Below, one piece after another: positions 22,112 through 37,502 of a DNA stretch of 64,000 bases. The stretch comes from Protoeuglena noctilucae (Eukaryota; Chlorophyta; Pedinophyceae; Marsupiomonadales; Marsupiomonadaceae), in contig OY253679.1 of NCBI GenBank assembly GCA_958009085.1, positions 372,001-436,000 of the forward strand, read 5' to 3'. A model generated the notes under the pieces. That model ran no database searches, had not been told where the DNA came from, and was given only the letters and a program-made list of their open reading frames with translations. The position numbers were made by a program, and so were the translations under genes. Numbering within the stretch: the first letter of the stretch is position 1; each line of letters begins with the position of its first letter.

Positions 22112-25100
22112 ATGTTCGCCCTCGCGGTCCACGCACCCGTCGCGGCTGCGCCGCAGCAGCGGGCTCCGGTCCGCCGGGCGACCCTTCGGGCCGCTCCCCG
22201 CGCCCGCAACGTCTCGGCCCGCGGGAAGGGCGCCACGTACACCGTGACCCCCGTCCAGGCCGACACCGTCAACGGCGTGAACCAGGAGCTCGTCCAGAAG
22301 TGCATCAATGCCATCAGGTGGGCCCGGGGCCCGGGGGCGATTGATCACGGGACGGCGTGGGGCCCCCGACCTCCGACACGTCGATTGCGGATCGGACGCG
22401 CTGCCGCAACGCCCCGCGCGCACCCGGGGCCCCCCCTTGCGTCCCCAGGTTCCTCGCCATCGATGGGGTGAACAAGGCCAACTCCGGCCATCCCGGGTGC
22501 CCAATGGGGTGCGCTCCGATCGCGTACGTTCTCTACAACGAGGTCATGAACCACAACCCGTCCAACCCCAAGTGGGCGAACCGCGACCGCTTCATTCTCT
22601 CGGCCGGGCACGGCTCCATGCTCCAGTACGCCATCATGCACCTCGCCGGCTACAAGTCCGTCGGGGTGAGTGCGCGGCGCGTGTCGGGGGGGCTCCGGGG
22701 GCCCCGGGGCGGGGTGCTGGAATCGTGTTCCCCCTTTCGCGGGGCCCGCCCGGCGCCCCCGGGGGCGATGGGGCGGCCTGGCCATCCGTGGACGCTGCCT
22801 TGGACGCGGATGTCGCCGCTCGGGGGGCGGAGGGAGGGCCAGGGGGTCCCGGGGCGACGCGCGGGCCCCGTTTCCCCGCCCCAGATGGACGACCTGAAGT
22901 CCTTCCGCCAGCTGAACTCCAAGACGCCCGGCCACCCCGAGAACTTCGTGACGGAGGGCATCGAAGTGACGACCGGTGCGTCCCCGTTCTGCTGCGCGCG
23001 CAGGGCCCGGGCGGCGGATAATGGCCGGCCCCCCTGGCTCCGGGACCGGCCGCGATGGCCAGGCATCGGGCCCGCCGATCGCGCAGCGCGCCGTGAATCG
23101 ATCTCGCGCGCGATCGTCCGCCCGCCGCAGGTCCCCTGGGGCAGGGCATTGCCAACGCGGTGGGCATGGCGCTGGCCGAGAAGCACCTCGCGGCCCGCTT
23201 CAACAAGCCGGGGATGGACCCCGTGGTCGACCACTACACGTACGTGATCATGGGCGACGGCTGCAACATGGAGGGCATCTCGTCCGAGGCGGCGTCGCTG
23301 GCCGGCCACTGGGGCCTGGGCAAGCTAATCGCCTTCTACGACGACAACCACATCTCGATCGACGGCAACACGGAGATCTCGTTCACGGAGGACGTGGCGG
23401 CGCGCTACGAGTCGATGGGCTGGCAGGCGATCCACGTCAAGGACGGCAACACGGACGTCAACGCCATCCGCAAGGCGGTGGAGGCGGCCAAGGCGGTCAA
23501 GGACAAGCCCACGCTCATCAAGGTCACCACGCTCATCGGCTACGGCTCCCCCAACAAGGCCGACACGCACGACGTGCACGGCGCCCCGCTCGGCGCCGAC
23601 GAGACGGCCGCGACCCGCAAGAACCTTGGCTGGGAGTACGGCCCCTTCGAGGTGCCCAACGACGTGTACGACGCCTTTAAGTTCGCCACCAAGAACGGCG
23701 CCGAGAAGGAGGCCGCATGGCACGCCAACTGGAAGAAGTACCAGGAGAAGTTCCCCAAGGAGGTGAGCTGGGGTGCTGGATGGGAGACAATTGAGCGACA
23801 ATGCGGACGAACGGGGTTGTGCTTTGAGGGGCACGGAGGGTGGCAGGGCGGTGGGTGATGGGGTGGGGGGGTTGGGCGATAGTCGGGGTGGCGCGAGAGT
23901 GGGCAGAGGGTGGCGGTGGCGCTAGGAGCGCGGTCATGGGCTGTCTGGGGTCAAAGCGGATGGTAGATACAGCGGGGACGCCACCCCACGCGCTTGCCGC
24001 CCACTCACTTGCTCAGCCCTGTGTGTGACCTGCGACCTGCCAACCCCGCAGGCGGCTGAGCTCGAGTCCATCACGACGGGCAAGTTCCCCGCTGACTGGG
24101 AGAAGGCTCTCCCGACCTTCACGCCCGAGGACAAGGGCCTCGCCACGCGCCTGCACTCCCAGGTGCGTGCGTGTCGTGGGTCCTTGCAGCCACGCGCGAC
24201 TGCGTGCAACAGCTGGGCGGCCCTCACTGTCGCCGAGTGTGTGCTATGCTTGACTGCGGCTCTTTCAGGCCCTCACTGCTGACGCGAGGCTGTCAATGAG
24301 TACCGCCCTCGTCGCCACTCCTTGAACTCCCCTAGTGCTCCGCGCGGCGTCTGCCACCGCTCCTCACCACCCGCACCCCCCTTTCCCGCAGACGATGCTC
24401 AACGCCCTGGCGCCCGTGGTGCCCGGCCTCATCGGCGGCTCGGCCGACCTGGCCCCGTCCAACATGACGCTCATGAAGATGTTCGGGGACTTCCAGAAGG
24501 ACACCCCGGCGGAGCGCAACGTGCGCTTCGGCGTCCGCGAGCACGCCATGGGCGCCATCTCCAACGGCATCGGCTTACACTCGCCCGGCTTCGTGCCCTA
24601 CTGCGCCACCTTCTTCATCTTCACCGACTACATGCGCAACCCCATGCGCATGGCCGCCCTCTCCGAGGTGAGACGTTATGCGTTACATCATTGTCTGCGG
24701 TGCGGCAGGACGTGGAACGCAGCCCGGAAGATGGGACCTGTTTGGGGCGAGCCTGCCCCACCTTGGCGATGCGTCGCAAGCGCACATGGTCTTGGCAAAT
24801 ATAAACGGACTTGGCCACTCACATCGAATTGCGCCGCACCTTGTCGCTTCTGTCGACTCGCTCTCGACACCACCCCGCCTCCCCCCCCCACCCGCCCCTT
24901 GCAGTGCGGCACGGTCTTCGTGATGACGCACGACTCGATCGGCCTGGGCGAGGACGGCCCCACGCACCAGCCCGTGGAGCACCTCGCGTCCTTCCGCGCC
25001 ATGCCGAACATGCTCATGATGCGTCCGGGCGACGGCAACGAGACGGCGGGCGCCTACGCGGTGGCGGTGGCGAACCGCAAGCGCCCCACGACCATCGCCC

Positions 25101-25543
25101 TCTCTCGCCAGGGCATGCCCAACCTCCCCGGCACCTCCGTTGAGGGCACCAAGAAGGGCGGGTACATCGTGCACGGCACGCCCGCGGGCCAGACCCCGGA
25201 CGTGATCATCATGGGGACGGGGTCGGAGCTGTGCATGGCGGTGGATGCCGCCAAGAAGCTCGAGGCGGAGGGCAAGAAGGTCCGGGTGGTGTCCATGGTG
25301 TGCTGGGAGCTGTTCGAGGAGCAGGATGCGGCCTACAAGGAGTCGGTGCTGCCCAAGGCGGTGCGGGCGCGCGTGTCGGTCGAGGCAGGGTCGTCTTTCG
25401 GCTGGTGCCGGTTCCTGGGGGACAAGGGGCACCACGTCGGCATCGACTCGTTCGGCGCCTCCGCGCCCGCCCCGGCGCTCTACGACATGTTCGGCATCAC
25501 GGTCGACAACGTGGTGAAGGCCGCCAAGGCCTCCATGGCGTAA
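22112..25543 (+). CDS. TKT: Transketolase, plastid
   Basis: This thiamine-diphosphate enzyme transfers two-carbon units in the Calvin cycle and pentose-phosphate pathway. Seven exons: 22112-22317, 22449-22665, 22885-22975, 23131-23762, 24052-24162, 24392-24667 and 24905-25543, 723 residues, all GT-AG and in phase. Residues 1-40 are Ala/Arg-rich ([20 protein letters not shown]), a typical plastid transit peptide. Diagnostic motifs: [36 protein letters not shown] at about 171-184, the ThDP motif MGDGCNMEG at about 212, GVREHAMG, and [20 protein letters not shown] in the C-terminal part. Length and motif order are normal for a complete enzyme. Confidence 0.97.
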
Positions 25544-26066
25544 AGGTGTTTCTGACAGACGGTGCTCTGACAGTCGGTGGGCAGGGCGATCGGGGGCCTT
25601 GCTGCAGGGAGCGAGGGGCTGGGGTGCAGGGGACGGCGCTGGGGCGAGGGGCCGATGTGGCCGACGCGCGCCGCGCAGTTTGATTGGCGAGCGCAGTGCG
25701 CGTGGGTGAGCCCCACCGAAGGCCGGCCTGGCCCTAGCGCTAGTTACGGCCGACTGCCGAGCTGCGTGCTCGCGCGGCCGCGTCCTCGTTGAACAGACAT
25801 GCGACTTGGCTGAAGCAGGGCTGCGTGGGCGCCAGCATTGGCGCACGGCTGGCGTTTCGCACGTGACAGCGAGGGACGGCACCTTTTGCTGGCCCGTGCA
25901 GACAGCCCCTGCCAATCCGTGCGGGTTCGCCAGTGTGACAGCCACTGCCGTGCGCAGAAGCAACCAGAGTGTCGTGACATTCTGCTACGAGTCAACACCC
26001 AGCTGCATTTGGATGCTCGAGCGAGCTTTCTGAGCAGCCCGCCGTGTCTGGCGGAGAGCGTTAGAC
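25544..26066. other. Intergenic, transketolase to MAU2
   Basis: About 520 bases between two plus-strand genes. It holds the transketolase 3' end and probably the MAU2 promoter. No further feature recognised. Confidence 0.45.
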
Positions 26067-29000
26067 ATGGGGGACGAAGTCGCGTGCTTGTTCGCGCTCG
26101 GAGCGCAGCTGCGTGCGGAGAGGCGCCCGTTGCACGCCGTCAAGGCGTACGAGGCCATTTGCATCAGCAACAGGGCTCTTCCGAGGGACGAGGTGCGATA
26201 AGCGCATTTTGAACTCGACAAACTGTATGTTGCAGATATCGCGGCGGTCCAGATTGGGATACGTGCGATGAGCGAGGGGCCTGCGCTGGACTGTGGAGGG
26301 AAGGCCCGCTGCGCCTCTGCCGCAGGTTAGAGCACGCCTTCACATCGCCGACATCCTGCTTGAACACACATACAACGCTCTGGAGGCAAAGACGCATGCG
26401 GACCGCGCGCATCTGGTCAGGCGAGGGGCCAGACACGCAGGCACAAACGAGCTCGAGGCTGCGCACTCGGACCACGGCGTGTCTTGTGCTGATCACGTTA
26501 CATACAAACATTCGTTTGCAGCGTCGGGAGGTCGTCTGCAACCGTCCCGTGGAGCCTGCGGTGCTGGCTGGCGGATGTGCAGGGCCGGTGCTGCCGCACC
26601 GTGTGCTCGGGAGCGGAGGAGCTGCAGGTGCGCTTTTTCACTGAAACTAGCTTGCTTGGACCGACAACATGCTGGTTTGCTGCCTAGAGCTGCGCCATCG
26701 CTGTACAATCGGCGGCATCGAGGCAAGGCCGATGCCGCTGCCCATGCTGCGCACCCCGGCGCCGCACAGGCGCTCGAGCGGGGTCTGGAGGCGTGCGGAA
26801 AGGAGGATGAGACGTTCAAGATGCGGGACGTGGCGGAGTGGCGATGCCGGCTGTCTCTGCAGGCCTGCCGGGCCCACCTCGCCCCTTGCGATGCGAAGTC
26901 CGAAGCGTCCGCGTCGCGCGCGGCCGACCTGGCCGGCGCTGCAGCTGCAGAAATGGAGCGCGCAGGTCACACGGACCTCGCGGCCTTGGCCCGCGTCCAC
27001 GCCGCGCAGGCTGCGCTGGTGGCAGGGGAGCTGGCGGACGCAGCAGGGCATCTCACCTCCGCGAGCGACCTCCTGGCGTCCTCTCCCGTAGGCTCCGCAG
27101 CCATTAAGGCACACGTGGAGCTCGTGCAGAGGCGAGCGGGACGTGCAGGACGCTGGCCGTGACTGCTGCACCAGACCCGATCTGCGCTGCTAGTGCCAGC
27201 ACGCTGCGATCGCTGCAGCTGTCCTGGGCGATTTGTTGTGATGACGCGCTTTCCACTTGTCTCCTGCAGGTTGCTGCACCTGCTCCTGGCTCTGCAGGAC
27301 GGCACGGGCCGCGGGGCGCTGTCTGCGGCCGTGCGCAGTGCAGCAGAAGCGTGCGAGGCGGTGGTGGTGCTCTCGCAGGGCAGCGACGGGGCGCGCGGGA
27401 CGGAAGGGCCGTCGACGGAGACGTGGGAGTGCGTCCTGTACCTGGCATCGGCTGCCGTGGCGCTGCCCGAGGGGAAAGGCGAGCGACACGCAATGCCGGG
27501 CATACCGGTCACGGCACGTTCTCAAGCGTAGTATTGGATATACAAGCACCCCAGGATGTGCCGAGGACACGACTTGTAAGACCTATGACGTTATCCCTAT
27601 CACATTATATCTCTGATCACTTGCAGAGGGGACGTTGGAAAAAGCGGAGGCGGACGCCCAGCGGGGATTGGAGGCCAACACAGAGGGCCTGGCCAAGTTG
27701 GGCGTGGCCTGGCCCCCGCCCTCGCCACCAGCAGAGGTCCCCATGCACGACGGTCGCATCGGCGGCGAAGCAGGTGCGGTTCGCGGCTAGCTAACCGTGT
27801 CTTCTGCTTATCAGGGGACCCCAGAGCTGAGCCCCTTACGTGTGGGAGTGATTGCCAATGGGTCCTTAAGGGCTTCTGCGATCCTGATATGGGCCTGACC
27901 CCAAGTATTTACACTGAACCTAGCCTCACTTGCGATGCAGGCGATGCCGCCGTCGCCTCTCCCCACGCCTCCGCACCCGCGCCGCCATCGAACGGGGACG
28001 CCAGTCACCTCCGCAACGGCACGGCTTCTGTCAGGCACCCATCCCATGGCCTGCCGCTGCCAGTGCACCACCCGCGGGCGGGCGGCGCAGCGGTCCTGGC
28101 AGAGCTGCGCTTCTCTCTCTTGGAGATCCTGGCTCAGGCGCAGCTGACGCGGGTCGGCGTCAGGTGCGGGCGCCAGGGAGGGGAGCGGGGCGCGTGCTGC
28201 CAGTGCGACTGTGTGGGGTTGTGCGTGCCGTGCAGTGCCAGCCTGGGTTTGCAGAACGCGTAGCACGCTTGCACAACCTGTTTGCCACCCGCAACCCTCT
28301 TGCCATCCCCAGGGAAGCCCTTGGGTCAGTACAGGAGATGATGCAGCTGCTCTCGACCTTCCACCCCCCGCCGCCCCACCTCCTCGCCCGCCTGCACCTC
28401 GCCTGCGGCCTGCTGGCCCACACCGCGGGCCGCGTCCCCATCGCTACTCGGCACTTTGCGGCCGCCGCCCGCCACGCCCCGCCCGCCACTCGCCTGGGGC
28501 GCCTGGCCCGCGCTTACCAGGCCCTCGCACATCTGGAGTCAGGGCCTGACGGTCTGGGTCCCGCCATGGAGGGCCTGACTCAGGTGGCGTCAGCCGAGGC
28601 GGAGGGGGCGCCGAAGGGCCCGGACGATGGGCTGGCGGTGCTCTACGCACGGGCACTGGCAGCTGCGGTGCGGGAGGGGCGCGGGGGCGGCGGGGAAGGG
28701 GCCGGGGAGGCGGTGCGGCTGCTCAAGTGAGTGGCTTACACGGCAGGGGCATCGGGTGTGGCGATGCCTGTGGGTGGTGGTGGTGCATGGATTGCGTATG
28801 TGGTGCACCGACATTGCTGCATAAGCTGCATTCTGGTGCATGTCCGGTGTGTCCCACATATAACTCCTCATGTAATTTGGTTTCTCTGTCGAGATTGGTA
28901 CTTTGCACAAGGGATTGATCCATGCGCACACCCCTTCTTTCATCCTTGCAGAGAAGCCCTCAAGTCTGCCCACAAGCACCTGGGCGTGGCGCAAGTGACG

Positions 29001-29632
29001 CTCCACGTCATGACGCAGATGGCAGCCGTGGATTTGGCCAAGGGTAACGCAGCGGTGGCGCAGGAGTACGCCAAGACGGCCGTGCTGATGGCGGACCCCA
29101 AAGACATCCTCGGGCAGCTGGGGGCCATGCAGGTGACTGTGTATGACTGGGTGATATGCTGGGGAATGGGTGGTGGGGGTGCGATGCAGGCGACTGCGTT
29201 GTGGGCGTCCCATTCTAAATTGCCCTTGGCTGCTAATGATGGCTAGAAGTGTTGCGTTCCCATCGCGACAGCCATTCTGCTGTCCATCTCAGGTGGTGGT
29301 CCCTGCGATGGAGGCCCAGAAGGAGTCGCATGCAGCGGATGTGGCGAGCACACAGGTGAGCGGCGATGCTCATGGCAGCTGGCAAGGGTGGCAGCCCCAC
29401 ACAGCAACAGCCGTGGTGCCGACGAGGCCTGTGGTATTGTCAGTGCCTGCGTGCACTGGGCGTCACTCCATTCTGACAACCAACCCCTTTCGTGCTTCGT
29501 GCTCCGCAGGCGTGGGTGAGGGACCAGCGGTCCACCGTGGAGTCCTCGGTGGCGGCCGCACAGAGGGACGTTTACTGGCATGAGGTTCTGGCGTTTGGGT
29601 TGGGCGACGAGGAGGAAGAGAGCGACGGATGA
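26067..29632 (+). CDS. MAU2: Cohesin-loading factor MAU2/SCC4
   Basis: MAU2/SCC4 is a TPR-like helical protein that, with SCC2/NIPBL, loads cohesin onto chromatin. Exons recognised: 26067-26192 (start MGDEVACLFALGAQLRAERR), 26327-26420, about 26512-26626, 26771-27131, 27270-27478, 27627-27770, 27943 to about 28160, about 28233-28728, 28950-29131, 29294-29355 and 29510-29632. Family-like segments: VRARLHIADILLEHTYNALE near the start, TPR helices such as ALERGLEACGKEDETFKMRD, and a C-terminal EALKSAHKHLGVAQVTLHV, then VVVPAMEAQKESHAADVAST, as in SCC4. Three introns (after 26420, 27131 and 27478) need GC donors to stay in frame. The junction near 28160-28233 is not settled. The stop lies 212 bp from the MCM3 stop. 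Assignment rests on helix pattern and C-terminal similarity, not on a catalytic motif. Confidence 0.7.
29115..29200 (+). repeat. Exon-edge copy, MAU2
   Basis: The exon end and donor GGGGCCATGCAG|GTGACTGTG (exon end 29131) has a degenerate copy about 60 bp downstream, GTGCGATGCAG followed by GCGACTGCG. The real site uses GT and the copy GC. Confidence 0.75.
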
Positions 29633-29844
29633 GGGGGGGCATTTGGGAGGGGGCTCGGCCAGCTTAGATAAACGCAGCTGTGTGTGGAGGGGCACGTTTG
29701 TTTGGACTATCAGCGACAAATTGCCATCGCCACGCTGTCCGCTACACGCTTCACATTCAAAGGCCAGCCGCTTGCGGGGCACAACAACTGCTTCCACGCG
29801 TGCGCTGGCTTGTGATTAGCCAATTCCATTGACTATCGCCCGTC

Positions 29845-33803
<3,959 letters not shown>

Positions 33804-34161
33804 CTCGAGCCCTCAGTAAGTCGCCCGCGGGGTGGCCCCGGGAGTTTGCCGGCCCCGCGCGCCGGACGAGCCTGTTGCTCAGCAACGTCCCTGACCGTGA
33901 CGTATAGCGGGCGGCGAAGAGACCTGGTGTAAGGAATGGGTGCAATGGACGTCGCCTCACAAGCGGAGCGCGGCTGTGTGGGGCCCGGGGGGGCGGGGTG
34001 GCAGGTATAGGAAAGCCCGCCCTCCGGTTCAAACGACCATCTTACAGCTGACCCCGCCTGACTTCGCCGGCTCGTCTAGCGGCCCACACTCTAATGTTAA
34101 TGATAACTTGTTCCATCGCTGCGTCTCGACCGTTCCTCGGGGCCTGCAAACGGCGACGCTC
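33804..34161. promoter_or_regulatory. Divergent promoter region, MCM3/coiled-coil gene
   Basis: About 360 bases between diverging start codons. Sequence such as TTTGCCGG-like GC boxes is present, but no E2F site can be called firmly by eye. Confidence 0.35.
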
Positions 34162-35682
34162 ATGGCCGCCCACAGTGCGCGCGTCAGGAGCGCGCCCGCG
34201 CGCGAAGACTCCGTTGATGCCGCCGCATTCCGGCCGACGCGAGAGGGGGCGCTTGTGCGCTTCGGCACCCGCATCGGCGCGGCCGTCCGCCACGTCGAGA
34301 GCCACGCAGCCCAACTCCAGTGCGTGGCCATGCGGACGGCGTTGCGGCGTGTCTGCGCGGAAAAGCCTGTCCATCCTTGGTCCTCAACCTCTGTAATGAC
34401 CCCGTGATGCAGGCTGCGGAGCGAGGGGCTGGAGGGTCAGCTGGAGGAGGCCCAGCAGCGGGCGCAGCGGGCGGAGAGGGAGGCGTTTGAGTGCAACGAG
34501 GCATTGGTCGAGCGCGACGCGTGCATCCGAAACCTGCGCGAACGACTAACGTATGCTGAGGCGGAGCTGCAGCGAGAGGCGGCTCAGAGGTGAGATGGGA
34601 GGCCCTCTGCCAGGGGCGGGGGCAGAGGCTTACGCGTGTGCTGAGCCATGACAAGCAGACGGCAGCAGCGCGCTCCCCTGCAGGGAAGCGGACCGCCGGG
34701 ACTTTGACCGCGAGAAGCAGCGCATTCTGAGCGAGGCTGCGTCCGCGAGCGGCCAGGCAAGCACGGCGGCGGAGGAGGCACAAAGGGTGACACGGGACCT
34801 GTGCCGCTTGTTGCGCGAGGACGGGGCCGGGGATGGGAGCGGGGGTGGTCTGAACTTGGTTCAGGCCGTCGTAGCGACAGAGCGGGCCATGAACGCTCTC
34901 ACGGCCCGCTGCGTGGCGCTGGAGGCATCCCGGGCCGACCACGAGCGGGCGCTGCAGCAGAGCGAGCGTCACGTGCAGCTCCTGCTCAAGCACAAGGGCC
35001 GGCTGCTGGACGAGGTCTCATCGCTGAAGCGTCAGGTGGCGGAGCTACGGCAGCGAGAAGCAGCCCGCGCCGCCAGGGCCTCCCTCGAGTCCCGTCGCAT
35101 GCGTGGGGCGGTTGGGCAGCACTTGCAGGAGCCGGGGGCACCGGTGGCGAAAGGCGCGGAGGGGTCTACGGCACCCAACAGCCCAGAATGCACCGTCCTG
35201 GAAGGTGAGGGGGTGATGCCCGTCGCTGATGCACACATGACGACGGTGCGCCCCGCCTCAGCAGATGCCCTGACTCTGTCGCAGATAGCCCAGCGGGCGA
35301 TGCGCCCTCGCCTTGCGTTCGACCTGCGGCGGAAGTGGGCGAGACGGGGAGCGACGGGGGAGCTGACAGCGTGGCAGGCGTGGCGAGGCGCGCAGAGCCA
35401 AGGGAGGTGCCGCGTGGCAAGAGGGTGCAGCAAATGGGTGTATCCGAGCACGGTGGGGAGCGAGCTGGGCCGGGGAAGGTCGCCGCCACGCACACGCGGC
35501 GGGCGGGCAACGGCGGCGACGTGGCTCGGCAGGCGCGGGTACGTGAGGCCATTGGCAAGGCGATGGCGTTGCGAGAGTTGCGGGCTGCGTCCGGCCAAGC
35601 CCCTCAGCCGCGCAGGGTGGCCGTGATGCTCGATCTCTTTGGGTGCAAGTGGGACGACGTGCTCACGTCAGACTCAGACTAG
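34162..35682 (+). CDS. Coiled-coil protein, function unknown
   Basis: Exons: 34162 to about 34346 (uncertain), 34413-34589, 34684-35204 and 35285-35682. The last three are in phase (2, 2, 1). From EGLEGQLEEAQQRAQRAERE through EVSSLKRQVAELRQREAARA the sequence is almost continuous heptad-type coiled coil, about 240 residues. The last exon is basic and disordered and ends with a distinct segment RRVAVMLDLFGCKWDDVLTS before an acidic DSD. Joining the first exon requires a non-AG GC donor (CG|GCGTGT), which is weak, so the true start may be elsewhere. The protein could be a centrosomal, cytoskeletal or tethering factor; nothing specific supports any of these. The stop is 200 bp from the convergent IGPD stop. 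Confidence 0.6.
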
Positions 35683-35882
35683 GCAGGGTGCATGCGTGAG
35701 GGGCTGCGTGACTGTTGAAGGTGCTGCGTGGGCCCAAAGGTCACCCTTAGCGGAGTGGTTTACATCTAGATCGTGTCTTCAACCCTCAGGCGCGATTGGA
35801 AGCCTAAACGACACTCACGCCAGGTCTCTCAATTTCTAGGGCCACAGTAGCATGGTAGCACGATATACAACCCCACGGTCGC

Positions 35883-37021
35883 TCATTCCTGGGTCAGGAC
35901 CCCTTTGGAGGACGCCACGGTGCCCTGCCGCCGGGGATCTGCCTCCGTGGCCTGCCGGAGCGCCCGCGCGAACGCCTTAAACGTCGCCTCGATGATGTGG
36001 TGCGTGTTGCTGCCCTCCAGCAGGTGGATGTGCAGCGTCATGCCCGAGGTGTTGACCATAGACTGGAAAAAGTGCTCCACCTGCGGGAGAGAGAAACATT
36101 ATTCGCGTAAAAGAGGTGCAGAAGACGATCGAGGTCTGAACGCGCGGTTCACGCCTCACCAGCTGCGTGTCGTACGTGCCGACGCGCTCCGTGGGCATGG
36201 GCACTTTGAACGTGAGGTGCGGGCGGCCGGAGAGGTCCAGCACTACGCGAACGAGCGCCTCATCCAGGGGTGCAGTGAAGTGCCCGAAGCGATTGATCCC
36301 CGCGCGGTCCCCCAACGCCTGGCTCAGCGCCGTCCCGAGTGCCAACCCGATGTCCTCGTTCGTGTGGTGGTCGTCAATGTGGGTGTCGCCCTGCAGTGCA
36401 GCAATGGGGGCGGCAGCTGAGAGTGTGGGACACCCGCGGAGGCAGCCTACACGCCCGGCTGCCAATCCGCAGCGCCAGGTAACAGGACGGAAGCGAAAAG
36501 CAGAGAATGCATCGCGGTCGGCGCGCGTCGCCGCCCACCTTGGCCGTCACAGTCACATTGAACAGCCCGTGCGAAGCGAGCTGGTCCATCATGTGGTCCA
36601 GGAACGGAATGCTCGTGTCCGCCGCGCAGATCCCCGTCCCATCGATGTTCAGCGTCACCTCCACGTCCGTCTCCTTAGTCGTGCGGCGCACGGTGCCCGT
36701 CCGCAGCCTCGATGCCGACGGGGCCGCGACTGCGGGATTGCGCGGGCGTGGGGAGCCATGCGACACAGGGTGAGTTAACAATACATAGAGTATCCCGAAT
36801 TCAGCACGGTAACGGAGTCCGAGCGGCTGTGTGGATGGGGAAGTCATGGAACAAGTCCAAGCACAAATCCCGCGCCCTGGGAGAGCCGTTCCGTTGCTCT
36901 CGCCTTTCTCCGCCTGCATGACCACCAAGGCTCGACTCCGCACGTAGCTGCTGGCCACGCCTCCCCGCGGTTTTGCGGATTTACACAGGCACACTCGGGG
37001 CGATTGCAACGCGGCCGACAT
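35883..37021 (-). CDS. HISN5: Imidazoleglycerol-phosphate dehydratase
   Basis: Catalyses the Mn-dependent dehydration step of histidine biosynthesis (the HIS3/HisB reaction), in the plastid in green plants. Minus-strand exons: 37021-36904, 36729-36539, 36390-36160 and 36080-35883, 245 residues. Residues 1-39 ([20 protein letters not shown]...) look like a transit peptide. Motifs: [29 protein letters not shown], the metal-binding [14 protein letters not shown], and the second metal site [17 protein letters not shown]. The first intron must use a GC donor (AAAG|GCGAGA) to join the leader in phase to VAAPSASR; the GT alternatives nearby do not fit. Length is normal for the monofunctional enzyme. 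Confidence 0.95.
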
Positions 37022-37502
37022 CGCCAATTCCTGCGACGTATGGGTCCCTGGAGCGGCGCACACGACTCCTCCACGACAAATCTGAGTGTCGAGGCCCGTG
37101 ACCGTGGATAGAAACAATTCCCCGCGCTTGCAGGGCGTGACCTACTGCCAGTCGCGCTCAGAGCGGGCGCGCGTCCGACCATCCGGCCCGTCTCGAGCAC
37201 CCTTCGTGTCTATGGTTACCGATTCTTTCGTCCTGACTGGCCGATCTGCAATCGGGTGCACAGGGCGGGAGGCGGTCGAATGCAGGCGCTTGCATCGAGG
37301 GCAGGTGCGATGGGCGCCTAAGGCGCGGTGTGTGGGAACTTGGGGCTGTTTGCGACTGGCCCATTCCTCCATCGGAGCTTTTCCACCCGGATCGGACCCG
37401 ATGTCTCGCTAACAGACCCCTGGACCGCTCCACGCCTTCCTCGCGTCCGTTTCGGCACCGCCCATTGTTCCTGTGACTTCATTGCATGTAGCTTTCCGTC
37501 GA
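37022..37502. promoter_or_regulatory. Divergent promoter region, IGPD/ArgJ
   Basis: About 480 bases between two diverging amino-acid biosynthesis genes (histidine and arginine). It may also contain an unrecognised first exon of ArgJ. No specific motif called. Confidence 0.35.

Noticed and set aside
26067-29632. Generic TPR protein instead of MAU2
   Set aside because: The N-terminal VRARLHIADILLEHTYNALE and the C-terminal VVVPAM segment fit SCC4/MAU2 better than other TPR families, though the assignment stays moderate.
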